From: Peptostreptococcus russellii
Lineage (GTDB): Bacteria; Bacillota; Clostridia; Peptostreptococcales; Peptostreptococcaceae
Reading direction: 5' to 3'
DNA: 64,000 nucleotides
Assembly (NCBI RefSeq): GCF_003012055.1
Contig: NZ_JYGE01000003.1
Location: 620,001-684,000 of the forward strand
The notes under the pieces were generated by a model. That model searched no databases and was not told the origin of the DNA. It saw nothing but the letters and a program-made list of their open reading frames with translations. Below, piece after piece: positions 35,791-43,616 of the stretch; position 1 is the stretch's first letter; every line of letters starts with the position of its first letter. The position numbers were made by a program, and so were the translations under genes.

Positions 35791-36744
35791 TTACTTAAAT
35801 TTTAACTCACTTGCTAATTCATCTGGATTTGTACCACACACAAAAAAGTTTGTACTCAACTCAAATCCTCCAAAGTTGTATTTTCTAGGAACGATATGAA
35901 TATGTGTCCTAAAAATATTTCTTCCTTCACATTCTAATGGATAAGTATGAAGTAATAAATTAAAAGGAATCTCTCCTTGGTATATGTATAATTTTGAAAA
36001 TAAGTTTTTAAATATATAAGAAAGCTCCTCTATATAATCTTCATTCCAATCAGATATATCGTCACTTGTTTTAGAAATTATCCTAACCTCTCCATTATAC
36101 CTAGTTGCATATGGAACAAAAGCTAGCAAATATTTACCATTATATATCACTCTCTTCCCATAAGAAATTTCAGATGCTATGATATCATCATAAAGATTTC
36201 TATTAGTAGATGCTATATGTCTTTTTGCAACTTCCAGCTCCTTTTCTATCTCAGGAGGAATCATATTAAATGATATTATCTGAGAGTGAGGATGCATCAA
36301 GGATGCTCCAGCATTTCTCATAGAGTTTTTGAATATACTTACATACTTTATACCTTCCGTCTTACTTAATTCTCTATATCTAGAACTAAATAATCTAAAT
36401 GTATTTTTATATTCTTCAATACTCATATCGTAATAACTTCCATTATGTCTATTTGTTTCTATTATAACCTCATGATCTCCAAATATTTCTTTTGTAGATG
36501 TATCTAATATAGGAAATTTATTGGCAACACACTTTGCAACCCAGTCTCCATCTTCTAATAATTCCTCTTTTAACACATCTGTTTCTTTTTCATTTCCTCT
36601 ACAAAAAGGACAAGAGCTACTATATTCATTATCTTTACCATCAAAATCATTTGTCGAATTGACCTTATCTAGAGGTCTTTTATTTCTAAAACTAGAATAG
36701 ATTACTGAATCTCCAGTTATAGAGTCTCTTCTTATTTCTTTCAT
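35791..36744 (-). CDS. galT: Galactose-1-phosphate uridylyltransferase-like protein
   Basis: 317 residues with GalT/HIT-superfamily features. CPFC near residue 45 binds zinc. SMRNAGASLMHPHSQI near 165 contains the nucleotidylated histidine in HPHSQ. HIHIVPR lies near the C-terminus. It would exchange UMP between UDP-glucose and galactose-1-phosphate in the Leloir pathway. No galK or galE is nearby, so another nucleotidyl transfer is possible. I start at the ATG at 36744 (MKEIRRDSITGD): GGGGGG precedes it by eight bases and overlaps the GTG at 36753. Confidence 0.82.
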   Translation of the reverse strand: MKEIRRDSITGDSVIYSSFRNKRPLDKVNSTNDFDGKDNEYSSSCPFCRGNEKETDVLKEELLEDGDWVAKCVANKFPILDTSTKEIFGDHEVIIETNRHNGSYYDMSIEEYKNTFRLFSSRYRELSKTEGIKYVSIFKNSMRNAGASLMHPHSQIISFNMIPPEIEKELEVAKRHIASTNRNLYDDIIASEISYGKRVIYNGKYLLAFVPYATRYNGEVRIISKTSDDISDWNEDYIEELSYIFKNLFSKLYIYQGEIPFNLLLHTYPLECEGRNIFRTHIHIVPRKYNFGGFELSTNFFVCGTNPDELASELKFK

Positions 36745-36977
36745 ATCAAACACCCCCCAGTATACTTTCTTATATTAATATTATAAATTAATATCTATTA
36801 TTTATTTAAAATTATATCACTAAATTTCTCTTTTTAGGAGAGATTTATAAATAATTCTTTGTTAATTTATAAATATAACATAAACTTATTTATTTTTGTA
36901 CAATTTTGTGTTATATTAATTCTAGAAGAAAAAAACGTTTTTACAAATTATTTTCTTTTGTAATAATACAAAATATT

Positions 36978-37000
36978 GTTGTAGAATTTAGTTCTGCAAC
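36978..37000 (+). promoter_or_regulatory. Leader hairpin before the aminotransferase
   Basis: 9-bp stem (36978-36986 / 36992-37000) with one G-T pair and a 5-base loop, about 25 bases before the ribosome site. Likely an mRNA stabiliser for a highly expressed gene. An extended -10 (TG-T-TATATT) lies about 65 bases upstream of it. Confidence 0.45.
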
Positions 37001-37037
37001 TATTTAAATGACATTTAATATTATGGAGGTTTATATC

Positions 37038-38237
37038 ATGAAATTTTCTAACAGAGTTGGTTCAATGCAGGCTTCACCAGTAAGAAAGCTTGTACCATAT
37101 GCTACAGCTGCAAAGAAAGAAGGAGTAAAGGTTTACCACTTAAACATAGGTCAGCCAGACATCAAGACTCCAGACGGATTTATGAATGCAATAAGAGAAT
37201 TCGATCAAGAAGTTCTAAAGTATGCTGATTCAGTAGGTTCTGATGAGCTAGTTAACGCTATGATCGACTACTACAAGGGATACGACATCAACTTCGAACC
37301 AGGTGAAATACTAATAACTAACGGTGGTTCAGAAGCATTATTATTTGCAATGATGACTCTTTGCAACGCTGGAGACAATCTTTTAGTTCCAGAACCATTC
37401 TACACTAACTACAATGGTTTTGCTAGTTGTGTTGAAGTTGGAATTAAGCCAATAACTACAAAGGCTGAAAATGGATTCCACTTACCAGCTAAGGAAGAAA
37501 TACTTAGCGTAATAGATGACAAGACTAAGGGTATATTACTTTCTAACCCAGGAAACCCAACTGGTGCAGTTTATACTCGTGAAGAAATGGAAATGTTAGC
37601 TGAAATAGCTATGGAAAAGGATCTTTGGATAATAGCTGACGAAGTATACAGAGAATTCGTTTATGATGGATTAAAGTATACAAGTTTCGGAAACATAGAA
37701 AGTGTTGCTGATAGAGTAATAATCGTAGACTCAGTATCTAAGAGATACTCTGCTTGTGGTGCTAGAATCGGTTCTTTAGCTTCCAAGAACAAAGAATTCA
37801 TAGCTCAGGTTCTTAAGCTTTGCCAGGGAAGACTTTGTGTTCCTACTCTAGAAATGGTTGGTGCTGCTGAACTTTACAGAACTCCTAAGTCTTACTTAGA
37901 AGAAGTAAACAAAGAATACAGCAAGAGAAGAGATGTACTATACAATGAAATAATGAAGATTCCTGGACTTGTTTGTGAAAAGCCAACAGGTGCATTCTAC
38001 ATCGAAGTTAAGCTTCCAGTAGAAAATGCTGAAGACTTCGTAATATTCATGTTAAATGAATTCAGACACAATGGAGCTACTACTATGGCTACTCCATCTG
38101 AAGGATTCTATGCTACTCCAGGTCTTGGTAAGGATGAAGTAAGACTTGCTTACATCTTAAATCAGGATGATCTAGTAGCTGCTGCTGAATGCTTAAAGTT
38201 AGGTCTTGAAGCTTATAAGGCTGCTGGAAACAAGTAA
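37038..38237 (+). CDS. PLP-dependent aminotransferase (class I, aspartate aminotransferase-like)
   Basis: About 399 residues. Fold-type I motifs: NIGQPDIKTPDGF, NGGSEALLFAMM, SNPGNPTGAVYTREE, ADEVYREFVY, and VDSVSKRYSACGARIGSL with the PLP lysine. It probably transaminates aspartate or aromatic/branched amino acids; the exact substrate is not readable. Its codons are strikingly C/G-ending (AAG, AAC, TTC, GAC, TAC) compared with neighbours, the pattern of a very highly expressed gene, fitting a central role in amino-acid fermentation. I start at 37038 because GGAGG precedes that ATG by eight bases; the upstream ATG at 37008 lacks a site. Confidence 0.92.
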   Translation: MKFSNRVGSMQASPVRKLVPYATAAKKEGVKVYHLNIGQPDIKTPDGFMNAIREFDQEVLKYADSVGSDELVNAMIDYYKGYDINFEPGEILITNGGSEALLFAMMTLCNAGDNLLVPEPFYTNYNGFASCVEVGIKPITTKAENGFHLPAKEEILSVIDDKTKGILLSNPGNPTGAVYTREEMEMLAEIAMEKDLWIIADEVYREFVYDGLKYTSFGNIESVADRVIIVDSVSKRYSACGARIGSLASKNKEFIAQVLKLCQGRLCVPTLEMVGAAELYRTPKSYLEEVNKEYSKRRDVLYNEIMKIPGLVCEKPTGAFYIEVKLPVENAEDFVIFMLNEFRHNGATTMATPSEGFYATPGLGKDEVRLAYILNQDDLVAAAECLKLGLEAYKAAGNK

Positions 38238-38279
38238 TAATTGCTTGTATAAAATTACAAATTATTTAAATTAACAATA

Positions 38280-38317
38280 CTAAACACCACTATCATTTGA
38301 TAGTGGTGTTTTTTTTA
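38280..38317 (+). terminator. Terminator after the aminotransferase
   Basis: Perfect 12-bp stem aacaccactatc/gatagtggtgtt (38283-38294 / 38299-38310) and T run. Confidence 0.92.
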
Positions 38318-38343
38318 CTTTATACTTTTATAAAATGCAAAAA

Positions 38344-38373
38344 TCAAAAAAGCTATTGGATTTAACCAATAGC
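38344..38373 (-). terminator. Terminator after the MarR gene
   Basis: Perfect 8-bp stem gctattgg/ccaatagc (38352-38359 / 38366-38373) and a minus-strand T run. Confidence 0.85.
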
Positions 38374-38406
38374 CCCCTGATTATTTAATGCTTCATATTT
38401 TTAACT

Positions 38407-38853
38407 TTAGTCAATGGATTCCATTGTGTTTATTATTACCTTCATTGAATCAAAAAACTTTTCTAGGCTTTCATGACCTATACAGTCTATTTTTCCATGA
38501 AGTTCATCTTTCAAATAATCCAAAAACTCACAAGCTAGTTTATCGCCATCTTCTGTCAAAACAATATTGTACTTTCTTCTGTCTTTTTTATCCTTTACTC
38601 TTTCAACATACTTCTTTTCTTCCAAGTCATCAATCATACTCGTTAAGCTACCCTTTTCTATGTTTAACATATTACATAGTTCACTCATACTTATAGAACC
38701 ATAGTTCTTTATAAATGTAAGAGCTCTTACCTGAGTCTTATTGATATTTCTATTTTGTATAAATGATTTTATATATTCTAAATAAAAATCATTATACAAT
38801 CTTGGCAGTGATTTTACCAAGAAGGATATTGTTGTATCCACGCTTTTATACAT
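38407..38853 (-). CDS. MarR-family transcriptional regulator
   Basis: 148 residues with a winged helix (about 45-115): MSELCNMLNIEKGSLTSMIDDLEEKKYVERVKDKKDRRKYNIVLTEDG is the MarR recognition helix and wing. The ATG at 38853 is chosen for its GGAGG site; the frame extends upstream without one. It lies downstream of the TrpX-like lipoprotein gene on the same strand, nearly 300 bases away. Target unknown. Confidence 0.88.
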   Translation of the reverse strand: MYKSVDTTISFLVKSLPRLYNDFYLEYIKSFIQNRNINKTQVRALTFIKNYGSISMSELCNMLNIEKGSLTSMIDDLEEKKYVERVKDKKDRRKYNIVLTEDGDKLACEFLDYLKDELHGKIDCIGHESLEKFFDSMKVIINTMESID

Positions 38854-39014
38854 ATATATACGCCTCCATTCATGTACACCTAAATCCATTATAAGTAAAA
38901 TTATAAGATTTTTCAATATCTCTAAGTAAAATATTCTTTTTTAGTGATATTAAGGCATTTTTATATCAAACAAAAATAATTATATAAGGCTATATATAGT
39001 TAAAAAACTAAATA

Positions 39015-39042
39015 AAGAAAGTAAGTATAAAACTTACTTCCT
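39015..39042 (-). terminator. Weak terminator after the TrpX-like gene
   Basis: Stem aagtaagt/acttactt (39019-39026 / 39032-39039) with a mixed C/T tail on the minus strand. Confidence 0.5.
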
Positions 39043-39146
39043 TTAAATAATGTTTAGTCTTTTTTAGAAAATACTTTTCTTTTTCCTAAATTAAATAATA
39101 AATTTATATTTTTCAAATATTCTTACTTTTAAAAGACTATGGATTT

Positions 39147-40145
39147 TTACTTAATAAACTCTACTTTATCTGTATTTTTTAATTGAATCGAAAGCTCATT
39201 CATAGTCTTTTCATTTACTACTACTCTTGCTTTATCAGTAAATACAACTGGCATTTTACTAATATCTTCTCCATTTAGTACCCTTGCTGCCATTTTTCCA
39301 GCTTCTCTTCCTATTTCTTTGTAGCTTAATGAATTTGCAGCTAGAGCACCATTTTGCACATGGGCCTCTTCAGATCCTATAACAGGTACTTTATCCTTTT
39401 TAGCTGTTTCTACTATCAAAGGCATAGATGCCGCCATTAAATTATCTGTAGGAGTGAATATTAGGTCAGTCTTTTTTGCAAGTGCACTAACAGCTTGGCT
39501 TATTTCATTTGTTGAAGATACTCCCATATCTATTACTTCCATATTTCTTTTCTTTGCTGCTTCTTTAATGTTTTCAATCTGAATCTTTGAATTTATTTCT
39601 GATGTATTAAATATAGCTCCTATCTTTTTTGCATCAGGTAAAACTTCATTCATTGCATCTAAAGATTTATTAATATTTTGAAAATCTGATGTTCCGCTTA
39701 TATTTCCTCCTGGATTCTCATTAGATTTTACTATTTTTGCATTTGCAGGATCACTTACTGCTGTAAATATTATAGGTATTTCATTTGTAGCATTTTTAGC
39801 TGCCTGAACAGAAGGCGTAGCAATTGCAAAAATCAAATCTTTATTGTCAGTTACAAATTTATTTGCTATTGTCTGAGCTGTAGGAACGTCTCCTTGAGCA
39901 TTTTGCATATCTATCTTTATATTCTTGCCTTCTTCAAATCCTTCCTCTTTTAAACCTTCTAGGAAGCCTTCTTTTGATAAATCTAGGGCAGGATGTTCTA
40001 CTAATTGTGATATTCCTATATTTTTTACCTCACCTTTTTTAGATCCACAAGCTGATAATAAAGTTATAGATAAACTTGCTATCATAGCCATACTTAAAAA
40101 CTTTTTAACATTAGATTTTTTGAACTCTTTCTTAATAAACTTCAT
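39147..40145 (-). CDS. ABC transporter substrate-binding lipoprotein, TrpX-like
   Basis: 332 residues with a signal peptide and lipobox LLSAC (Cys33), so a membrane-tethered binding protein on the outer face. The mature part follows the TrpX pattern: GISQLVEHPALDLSKEGFLEGLKEEGF, then IDMQNAQGDVPTAQTIANKFV and IATPSVQAAKN. TrpX proteins bind aromatic amino acids, usually with TrpY and TrpZ. Here no permease or ATPase gene follows, so it is an orphan binding protein that must use components coded elsewhere. It has an elaborate upstream leader with a tyrosine-rich ORF and two terminators, which points to tyrosine (or aromatic amino acids) as ligand. Confidence 0.88.
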   Translation of the reverse strand: MKFIKKEFKKSNVKKFLSMAMIASLSITLLSACGSKKGEVKNIGISQLVEHPALDLSKEGFLEGLKEEGFEEGKNIKIDMQNAQGDVPTAQTIANKFVTDNKDLIFAIATPSVQAAKNATNEIPIIFTAVSDPANAKIVKSNENPGGNISGTSDFQNINKSLDAMNEVLPDAKKIGAIFNTSEINSKIQIENIKEAAKKRNMEVIDMGVSSTNEISQAVSALAKKTDLIFTPTDNLMAASMPLIVETAKKDKVPVIGSEEAHVQNGALAANSLSYKEIGREAGKMAARVLNGEDISKMPVVFTDKARVVVNEKTMNELSIQLKNTDKVEFIK

Positions 40146-40200
40146 AATAATACCTCCAAGTATAAATAATAATTTAATTAAATAAAAATAAAGACTAAAA

Positions 40201-40230
40201 TAAAAAAACCGCCAGCAAATAAAGTGGCGG
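40201..40230 (-). terminator. Second leader terminator upstream of the TrpX-like gene
   Basis: On the minus strand CCGCCA (40225-40230) pairs with TGGCGG (40209-40214), followed by seven Ts. It stands about 55 bases before the start codon and repeats the GGCGG-T-run design of the first terminator. Confidence 0.85.
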
Positions 40231-40250
40231 TAGGAATCTAAAAAATGGTA

Positions 40251-40278
40251 TAAAAAAAACCGCCAAACATGCGGCGAT
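40251..40278 (-). terminator. First leader terminator (attenuator) upstream of the TrpX-like gene
   Basis: On the minus strand ATCGCC (40273-40278) pairs with GGCGGT (40259-40264), with one U-G pair, followed by eight Ts. Its 5' arm can instead pair with an upstream CGGC...GATT segment (40323-40326 and 40313-40316), an antiterminator arrangement. Confidence 0.8.
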
Positions 40279-40312
40279 TACTTAAAGAAAAATACTTTAA
40301 CATAAATGTTAA

Positions 40313-40416
40313 AATCACTTTGGCCGACACGTTACAATCCTTGTACTGTTGTACTTTAAAACGGGCTGTAAACAATGTCTAAATAAGTCACTTAGTTTAA
40401 AACATGCTACAATCCC
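40313..40416 (-). promoter_or_regulatory. Alternative-pairing attenuator leader
   Basis: Three segments can pair exclusively. Segment 1 is GGGATTGTA (40408-40416), which overlaps the stop codon of the leader ORF. Segment 2 is TACAGCCC (40363-40370). Segment 3 is GGATTGTAAC (40331-40340), a near-copy of segment 1. Pairing 2:3 is extended by GACA (40376-40379) with TGTC (40326-40329). That uses the same C as the CGGC of the antiterminator, so 2:3 and the antiterminator exclude each other. The pairings are seen; the switching is inferred. Confidence 0.6.
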
Positions 40417-40466
40417 TAAATATAGTAAGCAAAGTAATAATAATATATGTTAGTAAATTTTCTCAT
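40416..40466 (-). CDS. Tyrosine-rich leader peptide
   Basis: A 16-codon ORF, MRKFTNIYYYYFAYYI, with an excellent ribosome site (AAAGGAG, seven bases before the ATG) and a TAG stop. Six of its residues are Tyr and two are Phe, clustered at positions 8-15. It starts about 60 bases after the likely transcription start and is followed by alternative hairpins and two terminators before the TrpX-like gene. This is the layout of a leader-peptide attenuator that senses charged tRNA(Tyr). It is too short for routine gene callers. Confidence 0.75.
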   Translation of the reverse strand: MRKFTNIYYYYFAYYI

Positions 40467-40501
40467 CTCTCTTCTCCTTTTTTTAAGTATTAGTCTTTCT
40501 T

Positions 40502-40528
40502 TTATTGTTATTGTTATTGTTATTGTTA
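40502..40528 (-). repeat. Hexanucleotide repeat in the attenuator 5' end
   Basis: Four and a half tandem copies of TAACAA on the minus strand between the promoter and the leader-peptide ribosome site. It gives an unstructured 5' end. Its length could vary by slippage. Confidence 0.7.
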
Positions 40529-40531
40529 TAC

Positions 40532-40560
40532 ATCTTAACATCGATAACAGCTTATGTCAA
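40532..40560 (-). promoter_or_regulatory. Promoter of the TrpX-like gene and its leader
   Basis: TTGACA (40555-40560), 17-base spacer, TAAGAT (40532-40537) on the minus strand. This gives a leader of about 380 nt. Confidence 0.8.
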
Positions 40561-40633
40561 TAAAAATCAGAAAATTTCTTTATTTTAATAATATTTATAT
40601 ATTTAAGACTTTCTAAAGAAGATTCTAACTTAA

Positions 40634-40662
40634 TTGATTTTTAAGGCATTATATGGTAATAT
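40634..40662 (+). promoter_or_regulatory. uppP promoter
   Basis: TTGATT (40634-40639), 17-base spacer, TGG-TAATAT (-10 at 40657-40662), an extended -10 form. Confidence 0.65.
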
Positions 40663-40718
40663 TAATAGGTAAATTTTGAATTAAAATACAACTTATAATT
40701 GAGTGGGAGGTTATAGTT

Positions 40719-41531
40719 TTGTTAGAGATTTTAAAGGCCATATTCCTTGGTATAGTCCAAGGTATAACAGAATGGCTTCCAGTAAGTAGTACTGGACATA
40801 TGATTTTGGTCGACCAATTTTTGCACTTAGCAGGGTCAAAAAAATTCGTCGATACATTCCTTGTAGTTATACAATTTGGTTCTATACTTGCTGTTTTGAT
40901 TTTATTCTTTGAGAAGTTAAATCCTTTTTCTAAGAAAAAAACAGCTAAGGCTAGAAAAGCTACTTGGAGTCTTTGGTTTAAAGTTATTATTGCAGTAATT
41001 CCATCTGGTATTATCGGGGTTTTGTTTGAAGATGAAATATCTGCAGTATTGTTTAAGCCCTCAGTAGTTGCCGCTGCACTAATTGTATACGGTGTTATTA
41101 TGATTTGGCTTGAAAGTAGACATAAAAGGCCACAGATAACTAAGTTTAATCAGCTATCATATAAGACAGCTTTTCTAATAGGTATGTTTCAGATTCTAGC
41201 ACTTGTTCCTGGTACTTCTCGATCAGGTTCAACTATTATAGGAGCAACACTTTTAGGAACATCCAGATTTATAGCTGCTGAATTCTCATTCTTCTTGGCA
41301 ATACCAACTATGTTTGGTGCTAGCGTATTAAAATTGATGCACGCTGGATTTGCCTTTAGTGGATTTGAATGGCTTATTATTTTAGTCGGTTCATTAACTG
41401 CGTTTATTGTTTCTATTGTAGTTATTAAATTCTTCTTGGAGTATATTAAAAAGCATGACTTTAAGGTCTTTGGTGTATACAGAATAGCTCTAGGTATAAT
41501 AGTTTTTATTTACTTTGCACTAGCAAGATAA
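40719..41531 (+). CDS. uppP: Undecaprenyl-diphosphatase
   Basis: Membrane phosphatase (BacA family) that recycles the undecaprenyl carrier of cell-wall synthesis and confers bacitracin tolerance. 270 residues with about eight membrane segments. The two signature motifs are EWLPVSSTGHMIL (residues 18-30) and PGTSRSGSTI (near 165). The start is TTG at 40719, eight bases after GGGAGG. Single gene with its own promoter and terminator. Confidence 0.95.
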   Translation: MLEILKAIFLGIVQGITEWLPVSSTGHMILVDQFLHLAGSKKFVDTFLVVIQFGSILAVLILFFEKLNPFSKKKTAKARKATWSLWFKVIIAVIPSGIIGVLFEDEISAVLFKPSVVAAALIVYGVIMIWLESRHKRPQITKFNQLSYKTAFLIGMFQILALVPGTSRSGSTIIGATLLGTSRFIAAEFSFFLAIPTMFGASVLKLMHAGFAFSGFEWLIILVGSLTAFIVSIVVIKFFLEYIKKHDFKVFGVYRIALGIIVFIYFALAR

Positions 41532-41545
41532 TAGATTAAATATAC

Positions 41546-41577
41546 AAAAAAAGCTATGCAATTTGCATAGCTTTTTA
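41546..41577. terminator. Bidirectional terminator
   Basis: Perfect hairpin aaaaagctatgcaa/ttgcatagcttttt. It closes uppP on the plus strand and the helicase gene on the minus strand. Confidence 0.9.
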
Positions 41578-41647
41578 TTTTTTACTTATTATGCTATATA
41601 TCTTTTCTAATTAATAAAATATATTTTTTATAAATTAAATTTCTAAA

Positions 41648-43423
41648 CTATTCACTTAAAACCTTAATTATATCGCTATTTTCTTCAGTATAAGAAATTA
41701 TTATGCTCAAACTCTCCTCTGCTCTAGTCATTGCAGTATATACTTTATTCAAATCTCCAGCAAAATCATTAATCAAATAATCTTGACTTTCAGGAGATAT
41801 AGTATGATTATAAAGCATTTCTAATTCACAGACTATGACAACCTTATAAGATAGCGACTTAATTGAATATATGTTGGATATAGTTACACCATCTTTTGGT
41901 GTAATGTTGCTGACTGTATCGTCTGCAAACATATAGTTTATCCCCATCTCTTCAAGAGATTTTCTCAGCATATATTGAAAATATATTGTTTTTCCATTCT
42001 TAAGTCTTTTTTTATTGTATGGATAAACTATAGCTATATCTTCCAGTGCATATCCTAAATCATTGACCATATGTTGAATTTCCCAAATAACTGAGCTAAT
42101 CTGATCATCTAAATCCTCTACCCTAACTATATTTACCTCTCTATGAGACTTCCAAGTAGGCTTTGTCTTCATAAAAATATCATGAGATATATTATCTCTA
42201 AGACCACTCATAAAAGAATTTGCCCTATCACAATAAGCATTTATAAATTCTGTAACTTCCTCACTTTGACTATAATTATTTTCAAGATATAATTCATCTT
42301 CATACTCTAGTGCATCCAAATTACATTTAAAAATATTAAGATTATTATTTATATTATATGCCTTACAAACGCTGACATTAAATATATTCTTTGTACTGTA
42401 TAAAAATTCATTTATTAAAAGTATCTCTTCTTCTGTTAAGTTTTCTGCCTCATCAACAAAAATTCCCTTATACATTTTTTTATTTTTCATCGAATTATTT
42501 ATCTGTTTCATTATATTTATAAATGATTTATCATAATTCTTCTTTAGTAAATTATAATCTACTACAAGATTATTTGCCTTTGCCAACTTAAATATAAATG
42601 AGCTAAAAGTAAAGACTTCTATATTTGAAGTATCTACCTTCAATATCTCCAACATTTCCTTATACATATTTAACTGTTGCTTTGTAAAGGCAAGTATCAG
42701 AAACTTATGATGAGGGTATATCTTTGACAGCTTTATAGCTCTTCCTAGTAAAAGTGAACTCTTACCAGTGCCAGATCCACCAGCTATCAGATGGTTACCG
42801 TAATTTGCTGATGCAATATCGGATATTTGCTTCTCTTCCATCATACATATCTTATATTCCAAACTATCATGTTTGAAAGATATCTTTTTCATAAAAGGAT
42901 TTAGGTTTACTCCTTTTGTTATTGCAAAATATTCACTACATATTCCATATATATACATTGATAGCTCAATTTCCTTGTTTTCGCTACCCATATATTTTTT
43001 TATATTATCACGGTCCCTTAAAAGATCTTTTAGCTCTTCACCAACCAAAATATGTTTATCAACAAATTCGTCCATATCATATTTATCTTCTATCGACTCT
43101 ATATTTGGCATTAAAAATATATAATTATAACTTATATCAGGGTATGTTTTTTTCATTTTTCTAGAAAGTAAATCATACTCTTCCTTCATTACCTCAAGAA
43201 TTTCTTCATCTAAAAACGAAAAAAGATCCTCTGTTGTATCCATAAACTTGATAAAAACCATAGAGTTATCTCTAATGTAAAGCATATCCGTATTAACACC
43301 CTTAAATGGTATTACTTTTGGGATTAAAAAGTCGCTATCTCTTGCATTATGATATATCTTTTTTTCTATATCTTTAAGCTTAAGAGCTTCTAAATTTGAA
43401 ACTATACTCATATAATTCTTCAA
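41648..43423 (-). CDS. UvrD/Rep-like superfamily 1 helicase-related protein
   Basis: 591 residues. An N-terminal region (about 15-180), possibly a NERD-like nuclease-related domain, precedes an SF1 ATPase core. The core has Walker A AGGSGTGKSS (214-223), FILAFTKQQL (motif Ia), FVDEAENL (motif II), and a C-terminal VYTAMTRAEESLSII typical of UvrD-type motif VI. It probably unwinds or translocates on DNA in repair or defence, but the N-terminal assignment is weak. The start is TTG at 43423, after GGGGGG. Single gene; no nuclease or restriction partner is adjacent. Confidence 0.75.
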   Translation of the reverse strand: MKNYMSIVSNLEALKLKDIEKKIYHNARDSDFLIPKVIPFKGVNTDMLYIRDNSMVFIKFMDTTEDLFSFLDEEILEVMKEEYDLLSRKMKKTYPDISYNYIFLMPNIESIEDKYDMDEFVDKHILVGEELKDLLRDRDNIKKYMGSENKEIELSMYIYGICSEYFAITKGVNLNPFMKKISFKHDSLEYKICMMEEKQISDIASANYGNHLIAGGSGTGKSSLLLGRAIKLSKIYPHHKFLILAFTKQQLNMYKEMLEILKVDTSNIEVFTFSSFIFKLAKANNLVVDYNLLKKNYDKSFINIMKQINNSMKNKKMYKGIFVDEAENLTEEEILLINEFLYSTKNIFNVSVCKAYNINNNLNIFKCNLDALEYEDELYLENNYSQSEEVTEFINAYCDRANSFMSGLRDNISHDIFMKTKPTWKSHREVNIVRVEDLDDQISSVIWEIQHMVNDLGYALEDIAIVYPYNKKRLKNGKTIYFQYMLRKSLEEMGINYMFADDTVSNITPKDGVTISNIYSIKSLSYKVVIVCELEMLYNHTISPESQDYLINDFAGDLNKVYTAMTRAEESLSIIISYTEENSDIIKVLSE

Positions 43424-43616
43424 TGTTATTCCCCCCTACAAAAACGATTCATCTATTCTGTATCGCATTGATAGATTTCTATTTATTTTATTAAAACTTT
43501 ACTAATATTCTACAAATTTTCTCTTATTTAATTGGTTTAATTCAAGCTTATTTAATTTATATTACATATTCAATCTAATAATTGGCTAAAATATTTCTTA
43601 ATTATAAAGTTATATT

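Noticed and set aside
40201-40500. T-box or known riboswitch upstream of the TrpX-like gene
   Set aside because: I could not find the T-box AGGGTGGNACCGCG sequence or the conserved cores of SAM, TPP, FMN, lysine, glycine, purine, preQ1 or c-di-GMP riboswitches; a translated Tyr-rich ORF explains the layout better.
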